Below, one piece after another: positions 53,618 to 64,000 of a stretch of DNA of 64,000 nt; positions within the stretch are counted from its first letter, which is position 1, and each line of letters begins with the position of its first letter. The notes under the pieces are model-generated. The model saw nothing but the letters and a program-made list of their open reading frames with translations, was not told the origin of the DNA and searched no databases. This DNA comes from Candidula unifasciata (Eukaryota > Mollusca > Gastropoda > Stylommatophora > Geomitridae), in assembly GCA_905116865.2 (NCBI GenBank), contig CAJHNH020001591.1, forward strand, positions 779,484 through 843,483. Direction: 5' to 3'. The position numbers were made by a program, and so were the translations under genes.

Positions 53618-54162
53618 GGCTATCCTCCGAATAACGGTCCTAAATTATCGAGGCGGAGTCTCAGTCACGTGTCAATTACGCACTTCCGTCGTCTTAAATT
53701 GCGCACTACCGGTGACTTCCGCTACCGCCGAGGGTATCCCCACGCCGCTCACGTGGCGTGGACTGTGGCTAAACAGGTCCTTCTGTATATCCATCTCCTC
53801 GATAAAAACTGTGGACGCAGAGGGACTCCATTCTTGCACAAGAACGTGAATCCCCGTTGACCTGTTTGGCCTATAAATAGAGAAGGCCGTGGGCTAAACT
53901 AGATGACTGGGACTCACGAGCAGCAGCTACCGCATCTCCTGGAGCTTCCTTCATTTTATTTGCTGGTGAAACTTAGCCATCTAATTTAGCCCCAATTCAC
54001 ACCGCGTGAGCGATATTCTCGGCGGTGACGGAAGTCGCCAGAAGTTCGCAATTCGGCGCTGGCGTTATAGTCCCCGGAAGTGCGCAATTGACACGTGACT
54101 GAGGCCCTGTTATGGTATATTTTCTGCCTCGATAATTTAGGACCGTTATTCGGAGGATAGCC
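53618..54162. mobile_element. Foldback/MITE element with ~150-bp terminal inverted repeats and 8-bp TSD
   Basis: The left end GGCTATCCTCCGAATAACGG is the exact reverse complement of the right end, and similarity continues inward for about 150 bases on each side (TCAGTCACGTGTCAATT, ACTTCCG, the GACTTCCG block) with gaps. AATTTCAC flanks the element at 53,610-53,617 and 54,163-54,170. The centre (about 53,770-53,990) is unique. No transposase is present. The 8-bp TSD with long TIRs would fit a MULE/foldback or hAT-like group. Confidence 0.92.
53871..53880 (+). promoter_or_regulatory. TATA-box-like CTATAAATAG inside the foldback element
   Basis: CTATAAATAG is a strong TATA match in the unique centre of the foldback element, followed about 25-30 bases on by TAAACTAGATGACTGGG. 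Whether it drives transcription is unknown. Confidence 0.4.
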
Positions 54163-54392
54163 AATTTCACTGCTTGAGTAGTTCTGTTCTTGTGGACATC
54201 ATTTTAATGCTGTACGGTTAAGAGCGTTAGACAGCTTGGCTGACTAATTTCGGGTATGTGAATATGAAATCGTATTTTTTAGCCAAACTAGTTTCCGAAG
54301 TCGGGTTCAGTTCAAAGGAGTATTGTTGCCTCTGCTCTGCAGTTGGTGCAGCTTTGCATGACGATATCGAGTGTGTCTATGCCGTGTTTTCT

Positions 54393-54480
54393 GTCCCGTG
54401 TGTCCTATCCCGTGTGTCCTATATCGTGTGTCCTGTCCCGTGTGTCCTATCCCGTGTGTCCTGTCCTGTGTGTCCTATCT
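54393..54480 (-). repeat. ~15-bp minisatellite at the 3' end of the gag fragment
   Basis: Alternating CGTGTGTCCTATCC and CGTGTGTCCTGTCC units. On the minus strand they extend the gag frame with a DTRDRTHGTGHT repeat, so the array has grown from coding sequence. Confidence 0.9.
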
Positions 54481-56174
54481 CAGCATACATCAACATCTCA
54501 CTCAGTCTGTCAGCACCATTCTCCGTCAGGAAGGTTTGCATAGGGCGAGGTAATGTCTCTCGGAGTTGTTCCGTTAGGACCATCTCCTGTAAATCTTCAA
54601 AAGAAGAGGAGTATCCAGACATTTCCCTCCACCTGGTCAAATATCCCTGAAGGCGACTGGCGAACTGGGGATAGTTCTCCCCTGTCATCTTTCTCTCATT
54701 TCTGAACTTCTGTCTGTATGTCGCAGCATTAAGTTCGAAACGTTTCAGCAAAGCCTGACACAATGCATCATAATCAGTCTCAGTACCGGTGGGCATCCGT
54801 TGATAAATCTAGTATGCCTCACCCCTCAAACCTTGAGCCAACTTCAGCGTGTACATATTCCTTTCCAAATTGTACAAAGATGCCAATTTACCAAATCGGT
54901 CTAGGTACTGTTCAATATTTTCAGCCTTCGGATCGAAGACTGGCATAGGAAAGTTCATCGCTTGAGCTGAGCTACTGTGCGTTGATGCACCATCAATCTC
55001 AGATGTTGGAGATCTGGGTCTATTACCCTCTCTCTGTGCCTGAAGTTCCAATTCTCTTAACCGCACCTCCTGTGTAGTGAGTCATTTTCTCCTCATTAAT
55101 TTATGCCCGATAGATGACGTCAGTAATAGATGTAAGACGAATGTTTTGACTGGCTGAGATAACACGAGATTTATGTCTTGAGTTTCATGAGAGACATCTG
55201 AAAGTCAGGTTTTATGTGAAACATGATTGTTCACGTGAACCGTGGGGGTTGACTGGCGGGATTTGTGTGGGATGTGAATTATCACGGGCCAGACATGACT
55301 TTCAACAGTGGGAAATTCGTGAGAATGAATCCTGAATATTCGAGAAAGGATAGATCAGAGGGCTAAATAATAGCGAAGAAAAGGTTTGTGAGCAGTCTCG
55401 TTTTGGACCTAGGAACAGTGTGCATGGACAGCGGTGGATGATGTGTAGATTCAGCAGAAGTTTTTGTGAGTGAATTTGTTCCAGTCCAACTTGGCGAAAA
55501 AAGCTGGCCAGTAATATGTCTACGGGTCGTCTGAGTTTGTCGGTCAGGACAGCTGCTGTGTTTCGTTCAAGATGTTAGTGTGATTGTGATTTCTGCTTGA
55601 AGGTAATAGTTGACACTTGCATTATAATGTGTGCCTGGACAGTTGTCTAGTTCATGTGCCGGCAGTGTAAGCCGCGAGTGGAAGATTAAAGTACTGGAAC
55701 AGTATCGTGTTGTTTTCCAGTCGTCCATTTTTTCTGCTCGTCGAGTGATGTCGGTTTGTGAGATGGCAGAGAGCGTGCGATGAGGCGAGCCAGTAGAAGA
55801 TAAAAGAGAATCATCGCATCCTGTTCCAATCTCATTCTTTCTGACTCCCTCTCAGACTCAATTCGGAGTCGTTTTGCCTCCCCCTCAGACTCAAGTCGGA
55901 GTCTCTCAGATTCCATTCTGAGTCGCTCAGTTTCTTGAATCCTCTCAGATTCAATCCTGAGTCGTTCGGTTTCTTGCACCCTCTCAGATTCTATTTTGAG
56001 CCGTTCGGTTTCTCGCACCCTCTCAGATTCAATTCTGAGTCTCTCAGCCTCACGGGCTTCCATCCTCATCTCACGTTCCGTGGTTTTAATCCACTCGGTC
56101 ATTTCTTTACCCTCCAATCCCATCTGGACAGCCATGTCCTTCAATTCCTGTATGGAAATTTTTGACTGCGACAT
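54419..56174 (-). pseudogene. Gag of a Ty3/Gypsy-like LTR retrotransposon, split by a solo LTR
   Basis: Three minus-strand segments are in the same frame once the 751-bp insertion is removed. The N-terminus (56,174-~55,824) starts MSQSKISIQELKDMAVQMGL and has a long charged coiled coil of ERLRIESER-type repeats. The middle (55,066-54,809) has FDPKAENIEQYLDRFGKL. After an in-frame TAG comes the core (54,796-54,419) with YDALCQALLKRFELN, YRQKFRNERK and YPQFASRLQGYLTRW, the retrotransposon gag signature. No zinc knuckle or pol follows on this strand. Gag packages element RNA. The stop and the insertion make this copy inactive. Confidence 0.88.
55073..55818 (+). mobile_element. Solo LTR inserted in gag, 5-bp TSD
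   Basis: The 746-bp insert begins TGTAGTGAG and ends TCATCGCA, so it has TG...CA ends. It is flanked by TCCTG at 55,068-55,072 and 55,819-55,823. It has no coding sequence. An ATTAAA at about 55,686 could be the polyadenylation signal if the LTR reads on the plus strand. Excising it with one TSD copy restores the gag frame exactly. Confidence 0.88.
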
Positions 56175-56179
56175 GCTGT

Positions 56180-58590
56180 CTTGTCAATCTAACAGTCCAC
56201 AACAAAATATATTGTCACCAACATTGTAAATATAATCAACAATAGATTAATTTATCACCATCAACCAAGGTTGACCTAACCCAATGTACTTGAATACCAC
56301 AATGATTACAAATCACTCCTAGGAGTATATTCTAAGAACTGACCCAGAATGGTCACACTGTGTTAACAACAAAATACAAACACTGAGCAAACTCCTGGCC
56401 AAGATCACCAGCAATTTTAAAGATTAAGCAGAGTTTACAAACAATCCCACGACGAGACCACAGATTTTTAGGGATATGTTGTTCTGTCACATATCACTCC
56501 TGTCACGTGCCTGATATAAGGATTTCTCCTTCGGAACCAACAGCACTCAGAAATAATTCTGTTGAGTCGTTTGGCTCGTATTGGTCTAAGGGATTCCCTG
56601 TGGCCAATATACGCTCAACTTATTTCTGGAGTAGGGAAACTCAAGTATTGGCACTACAAAATATATCTGTATATGAATACAATATTCCTATGCACACTTG
56701 GCTGGACACCCCCACTACTTACTAAAGAAAGCCCCCAGGTTATGATAGTTCATTATCATAACCATGTTAACACATATAGTTAAGATTCATACACACACAA
56801 ATGCTAAACACTTAAAACGGTGAAGTAGAGACACCTAAGTCAGCCATGAAAATGAATGCATGTAATCAATACAACATATACATATAGAAAATAGTGAAGT
56901 AGATGCCAGATCTCAATAGCTGGATTCCAGAATACAATGTCCAGATCACCAAGATACTACACAGTCAGAAGGTCCTGGAGATGACACATTGTTATCCTTG
57001 GGAAACATGGGAGCTGTGAGGAATATAGCAAAACATGGCATCCAACTGTCACTTATCCTCTTTCTATCGCTGATGCTTCCCTCAGCTCCTGATGATTCGA
57101 CTGTCTTTGGTGACTCTGCCTCAAATGGATCAGATGGTGGAGAAGTACCTCACCAGAAAGGACACAGCAACTGGATAGGCACACAACACTTTCTCCCACG
57201 AGTAATTCGCAGCACTGTCCCTGAGCTACACACATGCTCTGGCACTGTCTGATGTTTGGGGTATATGGCACCCCATCTTGAGGAGGACAGTCTTCTCAAT
57301 TGGTAGTTGGGTGATAATTGGTAGGTAATAGGTTGATTGATTGATTGATGGTTGGTTGGTTGGTTGGTGGGTGTTGGTTGGACTGTGATTCTTCTGCCCG
57401 CTCTTCACAAAGGTTTCATCCTGCCAAGAAATAACTCAGAATTAGTCATCACCAAGAGGGTAACATCTTGACAGGAAAGACAGAATAAGTATCAGTCACC
57501 ATCCCACATCAGCCTACTCCACCTCTGCTCCCCTGTTTCATCCCTCAGAGTGCACTCTCAAGACCAGGAGACACTTGTCTCCTATCATTCATCTGTCTGT
57601 TTAGTGCAAGAGATGGAAAGTCAGATATATAGTGGAGATAGATAGACACTCTAACACATATATCAATCTCTCTCTCCCCTTCCCATCTGCACACAGACAC
57701 CAATATTTACCGTCAGTACCTCTATTCCCCACGACTCTCAAGCCAGTCCCACCATTCATTGATCTGGGTCAAACACACTCACGCCTAGCCGACCAAGTCC
57801 TGACCTAAATTCTCTTTCCCCATTCGTATGCACAACTTCTGTTGTTAGTTTAAATAGTACACCTTTGTAAGGTTATTAGTTTTACCAGTATGTGTGGGTT
57901 ATTTAGGGCATAGGCTATTTAGTCTGTACAGAGGAAGGTCTAAGTTCGAATCCTTCTCTAGCGATCAAGAACGGTCGAACTATGTGTGATCCCACAGCCG
58001 ATACTGATCTCTCTACAGCAGTGACCACTTCAACAGACATCATTTTAGGTACTCGTAAACTATAATTAACTTACCCAAGCATAGGAAAAGTCCTAGGCGT
58101 CACAGACCGCTTTTTTAAAAATGAATTATACAGGCGACGATGGGTACGTCTGAGTTCCAGGAAAGCCGGCAGAACAATACCGCTCAATTTCAGTTCAAGC
58201 TTTGGTAAGAAGTAGTTCCTTGTATACATGAGCAAGGAGTAAATCGGTTTCTAAGAAACCTCAAATAACTCCAGTAAATTCTATCCAGTTGTTGCACATT
58301 TGAAAGTGACGTTAAGTCGAAGCAACTAAAAGATGTAGACATTATACTTTTGTCCGATAAAGGCATATATCGATATAAGGGACTATATACCTTTCCGGAC
58401 GAGTCCAAGTTTGAATGTTGTGCCGATTACAGGTAAGTCAAGTTACCAGTCTTTAGGACTGATGTGTAATGGCTTATCATTCCACGACAACTGCACAATC
58501 TTTTTTGATGTATGTGGTAGCTTAGCCTGCAGTGTCCTGTTCGTAGACGTAAAATTGTTGTATGTTGCTTTCTACTGAGTCTGCTGATGG
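56180..58590. other. No gene seen; possible gypsy leader near the gag start; TTGA/TTGG microsatellite at 57,327-57,375
   Basis: The first few hundred bases should contain the leader and LTR of the gag-bearing element, but I could not define a boundary. GATTGATTGATTGATGG and GGTTGGTTGGTTGGTGG form a short tetranucleotide tract. No other supported feature. Confidence 0.45.
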
Positions 58591-58599
58591 GGTCTTGAT

Positions 58600-58990
58600 T
58601 TGATTTGATTGATTTGATTCAAGAACCGACATCACAGCACTCGGGGCGCTCCGTCCCCATCTTCAGCAGCCAGCTAAGAGTTCCGATACTAATGGTGCAA
58701 GTAGCATTCTGATTGATCGTCCGTCTTGCCTTTCCTCTGAGCCTCAAGCATTTGCCAGAACCTCTCGTCATTACCCCCTGCATCAATCTCACCAGACTGG
58801 TGATCCATCTGCTCCTCTAGACTGTACTAACTACGTCTGCCTTATCATGTATCAGTATTCCACCAAGTTGTGCAGAGCCAGCCAGTCTGTCCGCCTGGTC
58901 ATTTCCCAACACACTCGCGTGCCCCGGTGAAAAAATCCACACAGTACTCCTCACCCGTGTCCTCCGCAGCGAAGCATGCCACTCTACAGG
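58600..58990 (-). mobile_element. NLR-1 3' fragment (RNase H end)
   Basis: It matches 1-450 closely, including the GACATCACAGCACTCGGGGC start and the region encoding a GHASVLGNDQADRLA-like final RNase H motif (Asp kept). It is joined directly to a different RNase H at about 58,995. Confidence 0.85.
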
Positions 58991-58994
58991 GATC

Positions 58995-59330
58995 TTGTGG
59001 ATGTTTACTGTTGGTTTGTTCTTTCTACGATTCCTTGTATTTTCCCTAGATGAGTGTTCTCATTTCTGGTAATGACAATGAGTGGGTGTGTTGTTTCTCC
59101 TTTGCTACATTTTTTGCAAGTGTGTCTGCTAACATATTTCCTAGTATGCCGCAGTGAGCCGGGATCCACTGGAGAAGGATTTGATTGTTTTCTGTGAGTC
59201 TGTTTAGTTGGCGAGTCAGTTCTCTCTCCATGTTGTCTCGTGGATGCATCCGAGTCGTCTGGAGGACTTACATGCAGTGACAAAGAAAAACTATTTTTTT
59301 TAAATTTTTTCTGTTTCAAGCACTTTGGAT
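58995..59330 (-). pseudogene. RNase H fragment of another LINE family
   Basis: The minus strand reads TENNQILLQWIPAHCGILGN and MLADTLAKNVAKEKQ, the last RNase H motif with Asp present. The family differs from NLR-1 and resembles 46,112-46,681. Confidence 0.8.
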
Positions 59331-59381
59331 GCATCAGTAATTGATTGCTTCTCTGCTCTGAAGTGTGATAGCCAAGACATG

Positions 59382-61215
59382 TTACGGATACTCTCGAAAC
59401 CGGAAGAGGTCCAACATTTCTAGGGCCTTGTTGTTAAATTCATCGTTTTCCTGGCATATTCTGCTGAGGCGTAGAAGCTGGGAGAAAGGAAGGAAGTCCT
59501 TCCAGGAAGAGAGATGAGAGAAGGGAAGCATAGGAATCAGTAGGCTTATTACACACCAAGGTGCTGAGGCCTTTAGAATCCGAAGTGACAGTGAGATCCA
59601 GAAAATGAACAGATCATGGTAAAATGCTGGTGTTAGGATAAAAGTGGGAGAAAAAAGAATTAATAAGAATCCTGCAGTTCAGATAAGGGCATATCGGTGT
59701 CACCGATGCAGTCATCGATATACCTCATGAAAAGCTCGAGAAGCTTCCGGTATATGCATGACGTATCAGATGCTCGAGGTAACCCTTGAAGAGGCAGGCA
59801 TAGCTTGTTCCCATCTTGGTACCCATAGTGACGCCGCTAATCTAGTAAAAAAAAAATTGCCATTAAACTTGAAATAGTTAAGAGTGAGCACTAACAGCTA
59901 GACGCATTAAAGGGCCAGAGGCTATAGTAGGGCTGACTCTACGGTATAGAAAGAACTACAAAGCTTGGAGGTCATCCGAATATGAAATAGAGGTGTAGAG
60001 GGAGGTAACATCTAAGGTGAAGATGTGGTTCCTGAAAGAAGAGGCGATCGGATGGATTGAAAGACATAAATAGCATGGTTGGTGTCTTTGATGTAAGACG
60101 GAAGACCAACGACCCCGGGCTGCAAAATACGGTCGAGAAACTCAGATATGAGTTTTGTGGGACAAGCACAAGCGGACACGATCAGTCTGTCTGGGTTGTC
60201 AGGCTTATGTATCTTGGGAAGCAGATAGAGGCTGGGCTTTGCCGGACAACTTTCCTTGACAAATAGAGAGCCATACCGGGCACGTAGAAGATCTTTCTGG
60301 ATAAAGGTTGTGATGGTGCCTTTAACTAGTTTGTTGTTTGTCACCGTACCATCCAGTGTCTGGGGTTTATAGAATAAAGTGTCACTAAGTTGCTTGCCCT
60401 CTTCCTGCACATATGAATCTTTTTTTCAGACAACTACCGCCCCTCCATTATCTGCAGGTTTAATAAAAATATTATTACGACGTTTCAATCGTGTGAGTGC
60501 CTGAAACTCTTGAACCGAGAGACTTTAATTTCAATTTGTTGGTCTCGAAATGGGTTTTCTCAGTTTAAAGATCCACAGCTCTAGATGCCCCGGGCTAAGA
60601 GTCCAGGAAGATCTAGGTTTCGGAAACCAGACAGTAGTCAGCGGACACGGGTGCATTGACTCTGTCAAGTCGAGTGCTGGGATCATATTGCAACCTGAGC
60701 TAACGATAAAAGTTGGAGAGCGTATCGGTTGCTAGAAAGACGTAAGGGTACAAACCGGAGGTCCTTACTAAAGACCGATATTTCGGATAAGGACAGAGGG
60801 AGGTCTGGAGGCATACAGACCACCCAGTTATCAGCGTCTGCAGGAGGTGGGGAGGAGAATGGAGTGGGAGGGATGGGACGGAGTTTGGTCAGTTTATTGT
60901 TCTTGGCAGTGGACAGACAGATATAAATATAAATGGTGGTTGGTGCAGTATAACACAATAAAGGAAATAACTATTAGAAGTTAAATAGAATAAACGTCTG
61001 TCAAGGGAGGTGATGCGAGATTTGAGTTCGGATAACTGGTGCACGTGGTTGTCAGCAATACTGGGCATGCTGAGAGGTGAAACTTGATGTCAAAACCGCG
61101 TGGGACAACTTTGAACATTAAACAGTTCCTAAGAAAATTAAGATGACATGCGGTTTTAGTGCTATTGTAAATCGGAAGGGCTAGATCCCTCGCTGTGAGT
61201 TTGAGATCAGGTGGT
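59382..61215 (-). mobile_element. Penelope-like element reverse transcriptase, no GIY-YIG domain seen
   Basis: On the minus strand, in order: an N-terminal part (~61,210-60,960; NFLRNCLMFKVVPRGFDIKF), SLSEISVFSKDLRFVPL (within 60,683-60,958), and an RT segment (60,012-60,410) with LYLLPKIHKPDNPDRLIVSA, KLISEFLDRILQP and LPSYIKDTNHAI. Next come GVTMGTKMGTSYACLFKGYL (~59,790), motif C RYIDDCIGDTD (catalytic YIDD at 59,711-59,722), STLVCNKPTDS and LRLSRICQENDEFNNKALEM, ending at TAA 59,382-59,384. These are diagnostic of Penelope-like elements. A few frame changes are present. The C-terminal endonuclease of canonical Penelope is missing, either by truncation or because this is an endonuclease-deficient type. 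Confidence 0.9.
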
Positions 61216-61218
61216 AAT

Positions 61219-61707
61219 CAGTGTTGTAACCAAAAAATATCTAAAAACATCTAAATTTACGTAAAAAACATCTAGAAAAAAAAACATCCAAATGGAAAGC
61301 GTCACAAATTACATAGCAATTAATATGACTTACCCTAAAGAATCATGTCGTCATCTTTACTGAAGTCTGCCTTACAAGATTCACAGGATAAACTTAGCTT
61401 GGATGATGAAGAAGCTTCAGATCCAAAATGACTCTGGTATGCTTTAGTTGTTCCAATTTTTTTAAATACCCAATCAGGGAGCTGATAAGTGAAACAGCCT
61501 TTTCATACTCTTAACAGGCCGAATTTTATTGTCAATACAGCATTTAAGATGTCAAATTTCATCTTGTTTCTTAAGTTAGATTGGATAAATTCACTCCAAA
61601 TGAAAAACATCTAGAAAAACATCTACCATCTAAACGTCAAAAACACCATCTAAATGCAAGGGAAAACATCTAAATCTGGATGTAAAACATTTAAAGTGGC
61701 AACACTG
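61219..61707 (-). mobile_element. hAT-derived MITE, 489 bp, with 8-bp TSD
   Basis: The ends are CAGTGTTG and CAACACTG, as in the hAT copy at 8,339-9,409, and the internal sequence is homologous in reverse, including the coding end of the transposase (KFDILNAVLTIKFGLL). It is an internally deleted form. GTGGTAAT at 61,211-61,218 and GTGGTAAC at 61,708-61,715 are an 8-bp TSD with one mismatch. Confidence 0.92.
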
Positions 61708-62005
61708 GTGGTAACATGCTCAACCAGAAAGTTATGAGAAATCTCAGCTGGCGAAATAACTGGCTGGAATGAATGAGAGACATAGAGAAAGTAGCAGTTA
61801 AAAAAAAAAGGACGGTAAATAGATAAGTGATATGCCGAGAGTTCAAAGAGCACGAGGTGTGCCAGCTTAACGTCGGGTAGAGAGGGTGGGAGGAGGCGGA
61901 TAGGTGAAAAGGCGAGCGATAAAATACGAATAAAAATAACAGAAGCGACCAAAAAATAATAAAAAAACAATTACATGTATACTTTTTATGTTTATATATA
62001 TATAT
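61708..62005. other. No gene seen; may be the 5' region of the Penelope-like element
   Basis: An A-rich run at 61,799-61,811 and a short TA tract at 61,995-62,005 lie before the microsatellite. Confidence 0.4.
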
Positions 62006-62217
62006 AAGAAGAATGAAGAATAAGAAGAAGATGAAGGAGAAGAAGAAGAAAAAGAAGAAGAAGAAGAAGAAGAAGAAGAAGAAGAAGAAGAAGAAGAAGA
62101 AGAAGAAGAAGAAGAAGAAGAAGAAGAAGAAGAAGAAGAAGAAGAAGAAGAAGAAAAAGTAGAAGAAGAAGAAAAAAAAAAGAAAAAGAAGAAGATGAAT
62201 AAGAATAAAAAGAATAA

Positions 62218-62248
<31 letters not shown>

Positions 62249-62510
62249 AAGAAGAAGAAGAAGAAGAAGAAGAAGGGAGAGGAGGAAGATGAAGAAGAAG
62301 GAGGAGGAGGAAGAAGAAGAAAAAGAAGAAGAAGAAGAAGTAGTAGCTACAGAAGAAGAAGAAGAACAAGAACAAGAAGAAGAAGGGAGAGGAGGAAGAT
62401 AAAGAAGAAGGAGGAGGAGGAGGAAGAAGAAGAAAAAGAAGAAGAAGAAGAAGTAGTAGCTACAGAAGAAGAAGAAGAAGAAGAAGAAGAAGAAGAAGAA
62501 GAAGATACTT
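62006..62510. repeat. (GAA/AAG)n microsatellite, ~500 bp, with an internal duplication
   Basis: Purine-only sequence dominated by GAA. A more complex part (GGGAGAGGAGGAAGAT, GTAGTAGCTACAG) occurs twice, at ~62,274-62,350 and ~62,388-62,464. Long frames across it are artefacts. Confidence 0.97.
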
Positions 62511-62690
62511 TGTTCAGCCGTGTAAAGGCTGAGATGCAGTAACCTATTTCTCTTGTACAAGAACAATAAGTATTGACTCTGGAATTGCAGCCTGAAGTTT
62601 AACAAAGGTAGTGAGTCAAAATACCCGTTTTTCGGATTTCAATCCAATAGGATTCAGATCAATTCAGAGTGGACTTGTTTTCGGACGGCT

Positions 62691-64000
62691 ATGCTCAACA
62701 CACTTCAAACCAAATGCGGAGTCAGAAGGGTAGGTGGTGTAAAACGTTTAAGAACTATTTGGTGGAACAACGAAGTTAAAGACATCGTATCCAGAAAGAA
62801 GAAGGCATATAAAAAATGGATAAAATCAAAATCACATCAAGATTATATACATTACAGATTAGTAAGAAGAGAAGCAAAATGCAAAATAAAAACATCTAAA
62901 GATGAGTCTTGGAAAAAATATGGTCAACAGATGGCTACCCTCAGTAAGAACTCCCCTAGAGAATTCTATAAACAGGTAAAAATCATGAGAGAAATAGACA
63001 TAAGCTACAACCCAACAACTATCATCAACAACAAGAGAGGAATACCTCTATTTAGTCCACAACAGAGGTTGGCAAGATGGGCAGAGTATTTTCAAAAACT
63101 TCTCAACCATACAGGCAACGCAGATAATTTTAACTTTGTACCTCAAAGCTGCGAATAATAGGAACCAAATTTCATAGCAGCGGAAGTAAGAGCAGTTATA
63201 CAGAATAGCCCTAGAAACAAGGCACCAGGTCTGGATGGAATTATTACAGAAGGGATCCAAGCCTGCGGAGAAGTAGGTGTTAAATGGCTTACTAGAATGT
63301 TTAATATAGCTTGGGAAGAAAGAAAGGTCCCAGCTGAGTGCCAACAGGCATTAATAGTACCGATATGGAAAAAGAAAGGTAATATGAGAGAATGTGAAGC
63401 ATACAGAGGTATATCACTACTGAGTCACGTAGGAAAAATTTACGCCAAATTACTAGAACAGAGTTAGACCCATAGCAGAACAACAGCTGAGTGCATCGCA
63501 ATTCGGTTTCAGAAAAGGCAGAGGATGCACAGATGCATTATTCACTCTGAGGCAAGTGTGTGAGAAAGCCATCGAGTATATAATACCAAACAGAATATTG
63601 TGTTCATAGATCAGGAAAAGGCTTTTGATAGAGTAGAAAGAAACCACACAAGCCAAAGTGCAGTAAAACACAAGAAGGCATATCAGATATGTTCACAGTC
63701 AACACATGTGTAAGACAGGGGTGTGTGCTCTCCCCACTTTTATTTAACATATATATAGACAGAATATCTAAAGAAGCAAGTTATGATACAGACAACATAG
63801 ACCTTTATAATTACGAGGAAGTACACACATCAGGAGAAGTAATCGATTCACCCACATTAAACGAACTACTGTTTGCTGACGACCAGTGTTTGTTCTATCC
63901 CGAAGAACATAGACTGCAAGACCACATTAACAGGTTAAACTCAGCATGTAGTAAAAATAACAACATGAAAATCCAATGTAAACAAAAACCGAAACAATGC
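62691..64000 (+). mobile_element. LINE (connector and RT), decayed, running off the window
   Basis: The plus strand has a connector (62,691-63,158; TIWWNNEVKDIVSRKKKAYK, RLARWAEYFQKLLNHTG) and, after two in-frame stops, RT fingers with NKAPGLDGIITEGIQA and VPIWKKKGNMRECEAYRGIS. Frame changes lead to FGFRKGRGCTDALFTLRQ, motif A FIDQEKAFDRVER, a deletion, motif B QGCVLSPLLFNIYIDR and motif C LLFADDQCLFYPEEH (both Asp). It resembles the elements at 31,657 and 48,710 and continues beyond 64,000. Confidence 0.88.

Noticed and set aside
57880..57965. Possible tRNA gene (AAGTTCGAATCC B-box-like motif)
   Set aside because: The T-arm stem does not pair correctly and no acceptor stem can be formed; at most a tRNA-like remnant.
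61691..62605. Phe/Ser/Leu- or Lys/Glu-rich reading frames of up to 304 codons
   Set aside because: They are compositional artefacts of the GAA microsatellite.

Overview
This window looks like nuclear DNA from an invertebrate animal, most likely a mollusc; that placement is an inference from the type and density of repeats and from the two host-like genes. There is no operon structure. Canonical splice sites are present, AT-rich non-coding DNA dominates, and almost every long reading frame is a decayed transposable element. Confident host coding sequence is scarce: a two-exon LYSET/TMEM251-like gene (exons at 11,489-11,715 and 15,810-15,989, + strand), a broken intronless TNF-receptor-like gene (3,991-5,016, - strand), and two candidate terminal exons of an unrecognised gene (41,732-41,850 and 43,074-43,127, - strand).

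Layout. 1-3,900: a nearly full-length but dead non-LTR retrotransposon with endonuclease, reverse transcriptase and RNase H (called NLR-1 here). 4-7.1 kb: the TNFR-like gene, then a duplicated ~290-bp segment, one copy of which took two LINE insertions, each with a target-site duplication (TSD). 8.3-9.4 kb: a hAT DNA transposon. 11.5-16 kb: the LYSET-like gene, whose 4.1-kb intron holds SINE-like repeats, a 24-bp array of about 37 copies and a 71-bp satellite. 17-24 kb: tandem arrays, SINE-like repeats and RNase H fragments. 24.6-26.8 kb: a LINE split by a tRNA-derived SINE. 27-38.8 kb: related repeat units of about 1.4-1.8 kb, two of them (near 29.1-30.9 and 37.0-38.8 kb) clearly duplicated, with nested SINEs, another LINE and an unidentified lysine-rich ORF. 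39-48 kb: repeats, LINE 3' ends, the candidate exons and a second hAT fragment. 48.7-50.5 kb: a LINE that has lost its endonuclease. 52-56.2 kb: LTR-retrotransposon debris, a long-TIR foldback element and a solo LTR inside a gag gene. 58.6-61.7 kb: RNase H fragments and a Penelope-like element next to a hAT-derived MITE. 62.0-62.5 kb: a large GAA microsatellite. 62.7-64 kb: another LINE running off the window.

Repeat families named here. Repeat A (~290 bp, GAA-type tail, 14-bp TSD) has about eleven copies. SINE-B (~210 bp, GTCA-type tail, 14-bp TSD) has ten. SINE-T, SINE-C and SINE-D carry tRNA-like promoter boxes. The LINE families supply the likely retrotransposition machinery. Several insertions can be ordered in time because they sit inside one another or occur in only one of two duplicate copies. 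All family names were assigned by reading motifs, not by database search.
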